A stretch of 64,000 nucleotides of DNA, from positions 8,410,001-8,474,000 of the forward strand of contig JARKIP010000049.1 of NCBI GenBank assembly GCA_029990175.1, in the 5' to 3' direction. A program made the translations under genes and the position numbers. The stretch is from Petunia secreta. Lineage: Eukaryota > Streptophyta > Magnoliopsida > Solanales > Solanaceae. Positions 54,862 to 64,000 of the stretch are shown one piece after another (the first letter of the stretch is position 1; each line of letters opens with the position of its first letter). The notes under the pieces are model-generated. The model saw nothing but the letters and a program-made list of their open reading frames with translations. It was not told the origin of the DNA and made no database searches.

Positions 54862-57301
54862 GTATTGTTGGTCCTGTTCTATGAAGTGATGCTAGTCATA
54901 TTTCATTGAGAATGCCACACCAGATCTGCATGGGATGACTATGCAAGAGGCCTGAGATGCTGCTCGTCTCCACATTACTGATACATGTTTCTACTACGGT
55001 GGCACTGTGATGTTTGTGGTGGTGTCGGGGTTGTTTGTCTCGGTGCGATGATTGAGGGGATAGTGATGATGTGGTGTCGACACTATGATGGCAGCGTTGA
55101 TGACTCAATGTAGCAGTGATGATCCGAGATTATTCTTTAATTAAAGTAGTATACTTTTCTGCAGAACAGTTAAGCTAGTATACCCATATGGTATACAGTT
55201 TACAATAAAGGGTATACAATGGAAAAATAAGTTTTTGTAATATTATAAACAATCAAGGCTGGTATACAGGGCCGATTGGTATACAAGAGGCAGCACTTGG
55301 ACATGGTCGATAGCGAGAAGGCAACGATGATAGCTACATTGAGGCAACAATGTTAATTGTTTGTGTGGGGTTGGAGAAATAGTAGCAGTAATGATGTACT
55401 GTCATGCTTGTGGTGGTGTGGCTATGAAGCTGTGGTGATGAAGTCGAGTGATGGCAATGGCACATTGGAGCTGAAAATCAAAGAAAAAATTGCATAAACT
55501 GTATACTACAATAGTATACTACTGCAGAAACTATAACAGTATACTACTATAGTATGCAGCTTACTACTCTTACACTTCAATTGTATACTATATTAATTTA
55601 CTGGAATGACATATTCCTTTAGTATACAATTTACTCTAACTGTATACTTCAACTTGATATTTGTATATTATTTTGGTGTACACCTTTTTATGTTGGATTG
55701 AAGTGTGAGCTACTATTGAATAAATAAATATTTTGAATATTGTTGTTTTAAATGCAGTATACATTTTTGGTATACCATATACATTTCTGGTATACGATAT
55801 ACTTCTAGCAAACTTGTACATGCATAAAATAAGGTGGGTGAGGTATACTCTATTTTTCACAGTATACCTTTATGGTATATAATCCAATTGTTTTATTATC
55901 ATTGTATACCTTTCGACTATAATGTATACATATACAGTATACAGTTCCACTTGTATACAAACTATATCTCTTTTCCACTTGTATTCTTCTTCTGTGAATC
56001 GACGAATCAAAAGCACGAATCAAAGACCCACAAACATTCTTCCCCATAAAGTAGTGCAAATTTCACCTAAAGGTATGCAGTGAAACCCCGCCTAATTAAT
56101 GCCGGTATACTTTTGGATAGAAGTATACCATAAAGGTATACAGTAAACAAGAGAGTATGAAAAGAGAGTAAGCCCTAAAGGTATGCAGTGAAACCCCACC
56201 TAATTCATGCATGTATACTTTTGGATAGAATATACTATAAAGGTATACAGTAAACAAGTGATCAAGGAAATGATCACTGAAGTATACAACTGTATTAAGC
56301 TGTATACCATAGTAGTATACTGTTTTAGTAAATTATAGCAGTATACTATAGCAATATACATTTGAAGTACACATGTAGTAAATTGTAAACTATAGCAGTA
56401 TACTATTACAATAAATTATAACAGTATACTATTACAAATAAATTATAACAGTATACCATTGTAGTATACAGTTTATGCAGATTTTTTTCTTTGATTTGCA
56501 GCTCAAAAAATTTGATTTCAAGCACCTCAAATTAATTTTGATTAAGACCAAATTTTAGCACCAACATTCCAAAGATAATAGAAGTGAAACAGAGATCACT
56601 AAGAAGGTAGCACCCTTTTTTTCTGGCCAAAAGAAGCAAAAGTGACTCCACGTATTATGCCATAAACGTTAACCATCTTATATTTATAACTCTTCGCTTA
56701 ATAATAGTTGTACACGATCAGTTATCTCACAGATAACCTAATCCAATTCGAGAGGATTATGGCTCCCTTAAAACAGCTTACCCAACTGAAAACATGAGGA
56801 ATAATTATTATGAAAATCCCAGGCATGGAGAAAAATGTACAACGTAGAAAGTTGATACCAATATTAATGTTGTTCACGACTACATCTCCAAATGTCATAT
56901 GCTTCAGCACAAAACTTTTCTTGTCTTGTTCTCAGCTGAATGGTTATTTACAAAAAATTCTAAATGTTGAAGTATTGACAATAAAGAAATGGAGAGGGAT
57001 TACGGAGCTTTACTTGGGAAAATACTGGAAGATAATAGAAATATTAGAGGTAAAATAGTAAAAAGTTTATCTATTTGTTGTTTGATAAAGGATCAGGTAG
57101 TAGTTGGGGAGATGGGGAGATGGGGAAGATCAGAGAAATGGGAAGGGGCGGGAAAGGGAAAGGGAAAGGGAATAGGGATTTGAGGGAATGGGTATGGGCT
57201 GTAAATATTTTTCAATAAATGGGTAGGGAAAATTCAAATGGGTATGCTCTGTAATTACTATCAAGAGGGTGGGCATACAGTGTAAATTACCCTTATATTT
57301 T

Positions 57302-57935
57302 TTTCTTTTTGGGCCGCCACTGTTTTGCTTTACATGTAAACCATGTTTATTGCAAGCAATCAGTATATACTTATAACTTATTTCTTGAGTGTATGGGTGA
57401 AGGTACCAATTTGCTATAGTATATATTCAATTACAAATATTCTTAGTTATATGACATTATATTAAATCTGTAAAATCATTTAATTTATCTTTTATGATCT
57501 TTTCTATTCAAATCGCAGGTATACATAAGATTCCATTTTCTCCTAACACTTAGTTGATAACTAAGAAGGAGAATGTCTATAACTATATTTGGAATAGAGC
57601 AAACATGCACTTATGAAGGTTGAAGGGTATAATTAATGTTCTCAACTCTAATTTGGCCTACTTTTGCTATACTGCAATGGGATTCCTTTTTAGAAAAAAA
57701 AAAAAAAAAAAACTTTTCTTCAGATTGAAATGAAACGGAAAAGCTAATTATTATGGAAAATTAATGACAAAGAAAATTCACTTAAATTCAGTATTCAAAG
57801 TTTCAAACCTCCCATTGGCTAATCATGTGCCTCTAACGTGTCAGCTTCATGCAGCTTCGAACACCCGAACCTCATTCCGAACCTAGACTCCTGAACGCAG
57901 CCAAAAGTTTATAGTTATCGCTTTTAGCTTCTTCA
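57302..57935. other. Intergenic DNA between the Pack-MULE and the phytocyanin promoter
   Basis: Non-coding AT-rich DNA with a poly-A run at about 57694-57711. No gene or recognised repeat. Confidence 0.5.
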
Positions 57936-57939
57936 CGCC

Positions 57940-58145
57940 CTTTAAGAAAATCATTAAATAGAATATGTATTTTACTATGTTACCCCTATTTAATGTTTGA
58001 CAATTAAATTTTGTTGAGAATTTTTTTAATTATAAAGGATATAATTGGAAAAGACTAACAATTTTTGTCTTGAAATCCTAAAGTGTCAACTAATTTGGGA
58101 CACACCATTTTTCCTAAAACGACAACTAATTTGGGACGGAGGGAG
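57940..58145. mobile_element. Stowaway-like MITE, right end intact
   Basis: Ends GACAACTAATTTGGGACGGA followed by GGGAG and TA, the reverse complement of the CTCCCTCCGTCCCAAATTAG terminus of Stowaway/Mariner MITEs. A second partial copy of the motif (CAACTAATTTGGGACAC) is at about 58088-58104. The left terminus was not found, so the start is a guess. Confidence 0.65.
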
Positions 58146-58156
58146 TATATATAAAA
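58146..58156 (+). promoter_or_regulatory. TATA box of the phytocyanin gene
   Basis: TATATATAAAA, about 100 bases before the start codon. Its first TA is also the target-site dinucleotide of the adjoining MITE. Confidence 0.75.
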
Positions 58157-58254
58157 GGCTAAACCCCAAACCCCTACGGTTCTCAACAATTCATATTTGA
58201 ACTGATAACTTTATTTTCTTTTGCAAATCTGCTTTTTCTTCAAAAATAGAAACA

Positions 58255-59947
58255 ATGCTTTCCATGAAAACTTTTACTTCATTTTTGGCTTTTGTTGTGT
58301 TTTTTCTTTTGATCAGTTTATCTGAAGCAAGAGAGTTTGTTGTAGATGGCAAAGAAAATTCTTGGAAGATCCCTTCTTCACCTGATGAATTCATTAAGTG
58401 GGCTGAGAAAACTCGTTTCCAGATTGGTGATTATCTTGGTATAATTTCTTCTTATCTTTACGTTTTCGAACTTATTTTCTTGACCAATGTTTGAAGATTC
58501 GTTTTTCGAAACTTATTTCTTTAACCATATTAACTTGCATGCACCATGCATAATAATGGATGTTCATTCCAAATTTGTAAGTACATTTTTTTTTCCACTC
58601 CTTTTTCCGTAGTTCTAGTCAGTGGCGTAGGCAAAAATTTCTTCAACGATGTTCAAACCTCAAAGGAAAAGAAATTCTTAAATATATATATGTTGGGATT
58701 TGATCCTAGGTTGTTTAGCTAAATTTACCACCATGTATCACTAGACAAGAATTAGTATTAATTTTGTCGAAAATATTCAAAATGTAATATTTAGTTATAA
58801 ATAATTAAATTTAAATTATGTACAGGGTGATCATTCTTGGCCCCATGTGGCTCCTCCACTGATTCTAGTCCGATATTATTTCCTGTTTGATTCATCATAT
58901 ATGAGTACTTAGTTTTCTTAGCTTTGGTTCATGATTCTTGGTATCGCTGATTCTATTTTGCTGATCACATTTTAAAGAGTTTTTACTCTATGAATATAGT
59001 TTAACTTAGCATAACAGTTATAGTTACTCATTTTTATCCATTGGTTACAGATTACGTTACATATTTATGTCTATATAAATTTGCACGGACCATGCATTAC
59101 TGATTAAATTCTTGTTCTTCATCGTCATTTAACTGTATTAACTCACATTTATTGCTAACAAAAACGTACCCCCGTCCTTTTCTCTCTTTATGTCCTTGAT
59201 TTGTGAAACTGTTGACTGGTAGTTTGTCCTCTTTTTCCCCATTTTAAGCATTTCCTGCTTTTAATTTAACTTGAGGGATTTCTTTATATGGACAAGTAAT
59301 GTTTCAGTTGGATCGAGTATGTACAAATTAACTATTCCCCATGTAAAATCGTGTACACTAACATATTGTAACAAGTAACTTACCTTATTATTTTTAAGGT
59401 TATTAATCTTATTTTGTGGACCGTATTTTACCTAAAATTATCATTATAATAACTCATTTTGACACTAATTTTAGGATATATATAGAAGTTAAACTTTTAA
59501 AAAATAGCACTCATAATGCCACTGGCTTGGTAGTCGAAAGAAGCTAATTTTTGTTTACCCTTCTTATCTGGTTGTCCAGTTGTGAAGTACTATGATGCAA
59601 AGTCAGACTCAATACTACAAGTAAATGAAGAAGACTACAACAAGTGCAACAAGGCAAATCCCCTTAAAACATACAATGATGGAGAAACCAAGATTTTGCT
59701 AGATAGATCAGGACCATTTTTCTTCATCAGTGGGGCTAATGGCCATTGTGAAAAGGGACAGAAACTTGAGGTAAAAGTCTTGTCTCCTCAGCATAGTTCA
59801 TCAAAGGCTCATTCTCCAGCTCAGCCTCCGGCTGGATTTCTTCCTCCGGCACCGGCTCCTACAAGTGGAAGTCTTGGCCTGAAAGTTGGGATGATTGGAG
59901 GCCTTACTGTTATGCTGGCAAGTTTGCTTGTTCTTGTTCTTGCATAG
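58255..59947 (+). CDS. Early nodulin-like phytocyanin, GPI-anchored
   Basis: Exons 58255-58438 and 59580-59947 (GT-AG, intron 1141 bp, phase 1), 183 residues, the usual one-intron structure of the family. Signal peptide residues 1-26 (MLSMKTFTSFLAFVVFFLLI ...), plastocyanin-like domain from EFVVDGKENSW to VKVLSP (27 to about 131) with the disulphide pair Cys84 and Cys118. A Ser/Pro/Ala-rich linker (PAQPPAGFLPPAPAP), target for arabinogalactan-type glycosylation, precedes a hydrophobic C-terminus (GGLTVMLASLLVLVLA) fitting a GPI-anchor signal. The first copper His is replaced (KSDSILQV), so it is an ENODL that should not bind copper. Such proteins sit on the outer plasma membrane. A second ATG at codon 4 could also serve as start. 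Confidence 0.94.
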
Positions 59948-61785
59948 GTTTAGATAATTGGTTAGTACATTATAGGGCTAGCTTTAACCATGTAGTTTCA
60001 TGACTTATTTCGTTGACAAGTACTCTACTTCTTTTGTGGTTTTTTGGTTATCTTTGTATTAACCGTACCTCTTTTATCACTTGACTGCTCGTATAATTTA
60101 GTGCTAAATATACATTCCACTTTAAATTTAACTATTAAAGTTAACTTCACATGTTTAATGTAAATAGCTAAATGCAATGCAGCGTAATATATATGTATAT
60201 ACCTTTTTGGAGACATAGCTTTCTGTGCAATCATGTTATTTCCCAATTAGAGTTTAAGTTTAGCCATTGTCGATATAACATATATTTACTAATCAGAACT
60301 TGTAACTTATATGATCCAGTGACTAAAATAGGAAATACTTTACCTCTAAGTAAGAGAGAGAAATAAAATTAAGATAAACATAACGGCCGTCAAACAAACA
60401 TATAGAGAAAGATGTTATGTAATCTAACTAGCGATCAAGATAAGTTGTACGTTACATGATGCTAATAACTTAATCTAATAAGATAAATTAAACTTTTTCC
60501 TATGTGTAGAGTAGGAGACATTATACTCTTTTTCCTTTTCAGTTTCGGTTTTGATGTTCCATTTCCCACATATTCTAGTTTCAAATCTCGTGAAAAAATT
60601 CTCAACTGTGGGTGTAACTTTCAAGTTGAAGAATCACAAGAACACTATGAAATCCAAAATCTTTGCTTTATTGTCTTCACATATTTATTTGCCCTTCAAT
60701 TGTTTCTCATCAATTCAATGTCTGAAGTCCACTTGTCAAACTTTCATCCCCTCATCTTTTACAGGATAAAAACTTATACCCTTGTCCGGTAAATTATACC
60801 AAACAATACTAACTTACCACAACTAATTTATAAGTGAGCTAACTAACGTAGTTTAGTCATAACTGTATATATGTTAAGACATGTGTTATGTATTTCTTGA
60901 ACTTTCACATATGTGTTATGTATTTCTTGAACTTAAAATTTTACAAAGAAAAATAAAAAATATTTCGGAGAATAAATTATTTTAAAAATAAGTTATCATT
61001 CGGCCGACAATTGCGGTAAAAAATAAAGGTCTTTCATTTATTATAACGACTATGGTAAATAAAATATATGTGATCTATTTCTACCTTTTTTTACGGGTTT
61101 GGTTGGTTTTGGGGGGGGGGGGGGGGGGGATGAAAAATAATCGTTTATTCACAGTTTTGGTTCAACATGAAATATTAACTCATTATAAATACTTCAGGAA
61201 TCAGGGAGTATTTGCATACAATCCTTCCCTTCCAAATAAGTTGTACACATCTATGTACAAAATATAAAACAAACAAAAAACTAACTTGCATGAAAAATAA
61301 AGTTATAAGATCATCTTCACAGAAGGAACATAATTTTAATGTTCAACAAACGAGTAAATTAAACTGACTAAAAAAAATCGAAAGAGTAAAACTAGGTAGC
61401 TTCATAAAGAAAAATGCTCACCGACACAGTGTTTACAAAATGCTCGTGAAGTAGAGACAAGTAATAATAAGAGTCAAATGTAAGAAATACAGAACTTGAA
61501 TCATGAAAAGATGCAAATATACTCCTATATATAATTGAAAGGTAGTAATAGGTATATGTTCCTATGTGGTTTTCACCATCAACTAATTAAATCAAATAAA
61601 TTTAAGTGGGGGAAAATTGTTAACGACACATGCAAATGATTTGGACAAATTCAAATTTTTTACCAATATTAAATATGTGGTTGATTTTATCTAGATAAAC
61701 TTGAATGCATCTTTTATCTTAGCCTTCTTAAAATATGTCGACAGAAAAAGCTGTGGAGAAGAGCATCATTGTTAAAAGTTGTTTT
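59948..61785. other. Phytocyanin 3' UTR and intergenic DNA
   Basis: AT-rich non-coding sequence. A short direct repeat ATGTGTTATGTATTTCTTGAAC is at about 60880-60933, and a G19 run at 61111-61129. No gene was seen. Confidence 0.5.
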
Positions 61786-61789
61786 ATCT

Positions 61790-62162
61790 TGGTATAAGCT
61801 AATTTCAAGACTGTTACTGCATTGTACTGTTACTTTACTTGCTATAATATTTATTTTTATCGTATTGCATTGTTAACGATTAATTTAGTGTGATCGTGGC
61901 GTTACCTTATATTTTTCTCTCCATTTCTCTTTAATTATTTTATTTTATTTTATCATTTATCATATATTTTTTTTTACAGTAGCTCTACCTCGTACACTAC
62001 TGTAAGTTCACTCTCTATATTAATAGCGTGTGGTAACATGAAGCGGCAGATAATGATACAATATATCCAAATATTGTACTCAAAAAATAATATAATATTA
62101 TATAATATGATACAATAAAATACATTATGCAACAATAGGTAACAACTATCCAAACAAGGTGT
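61790..62162. mobile_element. Possible MITE
   Basis: The right end ATAGGTAACAACTATCCAAAC and the left part CTGTTACTGCATTGTACTGTT look like diverged inverted repeats of a common Solanaceae MITE with TTGTTTGGATAG termini. Very AT-rich interior. No target duplication verified. Confidence 0.35.
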
Positions 62163-62399
62163 AATAAATGTTGGAATTGTTCATGAGTCATGACTGAAGT
62201 AAAAACATTTCAATCAATGATGTAATAAAATTAATTTCACTTTTTTTTTTTTTTTGAGATTATGATGTCTTATCTCTTTATACATAGAGTAATTTACACA
62301 TGAATGAAACAGAGAGGAGGGGCTTTATGGGGAGGTGCAAGATACTTTCCAAGTTGGTGTGTACAGTGACTACTCTGTTGCTCACTTTTGACTTTCGAG
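62163..62399. other. Upstream region of the last gene
   Basis: AT-rich non-coding sequence leading into a probable transcribed leader; no motif stands out. Confidence 0.35.
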
Positions 62400-64000
62400 T
62401 TTAGTGCTATTCATTCATTCATTCATTCATTTATTTTTGACGTTGTCTCTGCTTTCTTCAGCTCTTTCCTAATCCCCACCCCCCCCCACCCCCACCAAAC
62501 CACCCACCTCAGCTTCTTCTTACAACAACTTAGCTCTCATGGTTACCTGAAAGACTTTCAACTGTAAGTTCCTTTTTCTCTGATCTGCTTTCTTGTTTTT
62601 CTATATATATCTTGCACATATTTTCTGTTTCTTTAATCTTTTTCATTTCTTGACTTGTTAAGTGGAGTCTTAATTAACTTGTTAGTTATGTTATCATCTG
62701 TTTTTTTGTATGAATTGCTTCTGTGTGTTCATATGCTAATTTAACGCTGAAATGGTCAATAAAAAGTCAATCTTTATTGGTTATTTTTGTGGGGTTTGTG
62801 CATTCTTGTGTGGAAATGCAAAAAAAGTGTAGTCTTTTAGAGCTAGGATGATATTTGGAACCTATATATGACTAATTATCAGTCAACTTACATGTTAAAA
62901 TTGTTTCATGAGCTGCAGCTCTTAAAAGATACATCCTTAAAATGGAATTGAGATTCAGAAGATTATCAAATTTGGAAGTAAGGTTAATTGCTAGCAACCA
63001 GATTACCATGAAACGTCCAAACGCCCGGTCAGATGTCTTGGGACATGTTATTGAACTAAGTGAGAAGTTCCTCATAGCGTGTCTGAGCAATGTTTTTCGA
63101 GATTATCAATAAGTCAATACCAAGATATTCATTTGGTGGTGGACCCATAGGCCAACGAGTTTGAACCATGCGCTAGTGGCCCTCGGTTGTTTCTCGATTC
63201 TAAAAAAGATATTTCTTTTTGTGTCTGCTGGTATGATCGATTTGCAACAGCCTAAGTAAAGTTACTAACTTCAGGGGTTTGAGATAGTACACTAACAACA
63301 ACAACATACCCAGTTTTATTCCACAAGTGGGGTTTGGGGAGGGTAAGATGTATGCAGACCTTACCCCCACCAAGGTGTAAAGGCTATTTCCGGAAGACCC
63401 TCGGCTAGAGAGGGTTTGAGATAGTGAGTTTTCCATTTAAACTCTGTATCTTTTGATATTTGAGTTGCAACCGATGTTGCTAATGTGAAGACCCCTTTCC
63501 ACTATTGTTGGAATTTGACAACTTCTCATGAGCTCACATCGGTTGCAGCATGAACAATAGTGGATTTAGTGGTTTTAGGTCAGGGGAAAAAGTGTCAGAT
63601 ACAAAACAAGTTACCATTAAGGTTTTTCTTCAGCTTCCGATTCTGAAAAATTAATTCAACAATCCTGTTGCAGCATATTAATGTATCTGTGCTTGTTAAA
63701 ATAATCATAACTTCTCTGGATGATGTTGTGGATACTTAGAACTCAGATTTTCAAAATAGCTAAAGCTTGCAGGCAAGTGTAAATCCTCGAGGGCAGAAAA
63801 CTTAGCCGTATAGGGCTTGTGCAAAACCTGGGCTAAACCTTTCAACTAAAGACTTTCAAAATCGGTTAGAGTAGGAGTGAAGTTCTTATGTATCAGCTAG
63901 CTTAAGGGACTGATCTCATGTTGTTTCTGCATCAACTACAACAACATACCAAGTATGACATCTTGAGAATATTCTGCAATTATATCTAGGTTTCCCTCCT
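62400..64000 (+). CDS. Probable 5' end of a gene running off the window (first coding exon 63549-63621)
   Basis: A CT- and C-rich leader with (ATTC)n at 62411-62431 and a C tract near 62478-62495 ends at a good donor ACT-GTAAGTT (62563/62564). An acceptor TTGCAG-C at 63548 opens an exon with ATG at 63550 encoding MNNSGFSGFRSGEKV and SDTKQVTIK, 24 codons, followed by a GT donor at 63622. Reading through instead meets a stop after ten codons, supporting the splice. A possible next acceptor is ATATCTAG at about 63989. I do not recognise the product. The intron contains a TS SINE. Confidence 0.4.
63289..63411 (-). repeat. TS-family SINE with 14-bp target duplication
   Basis: Reverse-oriented copy: CAACAACAACATACCCAG ... 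TGGGGTTTGGGGAGGGTAAG ... GACCCTCGGCTAG. GGGTTTGAGATAGT occurs on both sides (63275-63288, 63412-63425). Confidence 0.92.
63935..63965 (-). repeat. TS-like SINE tail fragment
   Basis: CAACTACAACAACATACCAAG resembles the first bases of a reverse TS SINE, but the body does not follow. Confidence 0.35.

Larger units (their letters stand above)
52605..57281 (+). repeat. Pack-MULE unit, copy 2 (4677 bp)
   Basis: Second unit, shifted by exactly 4677 bases from copy 1 at every landmark checked. It retains the complete right terminus of the element. Confidence 0.9.
47928..57292 (+). mobile_element. Pack-MULE in tandem-dimer form with one 9-bp target duplication
   Basis: TTATATTTT occurs exactly at 47919-47927 and 57293-57301. 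The outer ends are GGGTGACTTACAAAAATACC on the left and GTAAATTACCC on the right, with degenerate long inverted repeats (CCCACA, TACCCATTT and TATTTACA words recur in inverse orientation near the right end). Inside are two head-to-tail copies of 4677 bp: 47928-52604 and 52605-57281, plus the terminal 11 bases 57282-57292. Copy 1 lacks those 11 bases and joins straight into the GGGTGAC start of copy 2. The copies are almost identical; one difference noticed is C at 49094 against A at 53771. Both carry fragments of two host genes. No transposase is present. Confidence 0.88.

Noticed and set aside
47928..57292. LTR retrotransposon with two very long LTRs
   Set aside because: The two copies are adjacent with no interior, ends are not TG..CA, and the flanking duplication is 9 bp, which fits a Mutator-type dimer.
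61111..61267. Glycine-rich peptide with G run
   Set aside because: Created by the G19 homopolymer; no start context or conservation.

Overview
This is a nuclear plant DNA window, almost certainly Solanaceae. Evidence: spliced genes with GT-AG introns whose products match angiosperm families, an AT-rich background, a cytosolic plant tRNA-Glu, and many SINEs of the TS and SolS type known from tobacco and relatives. Species cannot be fixed from sequence alone.

Layout. (1) 1-676: 3' part of a class III peroxidase. (2) 1249-6029: a decayed Ty1/copia retrotransposon with both LTRs. (3) About 6890-7915: a SINE tail, a hAT-like repeat and an antisense receptor-kinase pseudogene. (4) 8268-15273 (+): complete eIF(iso)4G gene, 9 exons, 767 aa. 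(5) 15756-20498: three non-autonomous DNA transposons in a row, each with target-site duplications (MULE-like, hAT, CACTA). (6) 21082-23241 (-): 4-exon gene for an uncharacterised 296-aa protein with a coiled coil and three DLN/EAR-like motifs. (7) 26121-29066 (+): SPX-domain gene, 3 exons, 335 aa, with paired PHR1-type sites in its promoter. (8) 31372-40038 (+): plastid YbaB/STIC2-like nucleoid-associated protein, 7 exons, 185 aa; its 4.85-kb first intron holds an eight-unit, SINE-derived, hairpin-rich tandem array. (9) 43778-47134 (+): SRP receptor alpha subunit, 617 aa. (10) 47846-47917 (+): tRNA-Glu(CTC). (11) 47928-57292: a Pack-MULE in tandem-dimer form, two nearly identical 4677-bp copies inside one 9-bp target-site duplication, each carrying fragments of an auxin response factor gene and a xyloglucan endotransglucosylase gene. 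(12) 58255-59947 (+): early-nodulin-like phytocyanin, 183 aa, with a Stowaway-like MITE end abutting its TATA box. (13) 62400-64000: probable 5' end of another gene that runs off the window.

The host genes are unrelated housekeeping, phosphate-signalling, plastid and secretory genes; there is no operon-like or biosynthetic cluster logic. The unusual content is in the mobile DNA: the Pack-MULE dimer, the intronic hairpin array, several perfect target-site duplications that imply recent insertions, and unusually frequent long G or C homopolymer runs. All family assignments come from reading translated sequence and motifs; no database search was run.
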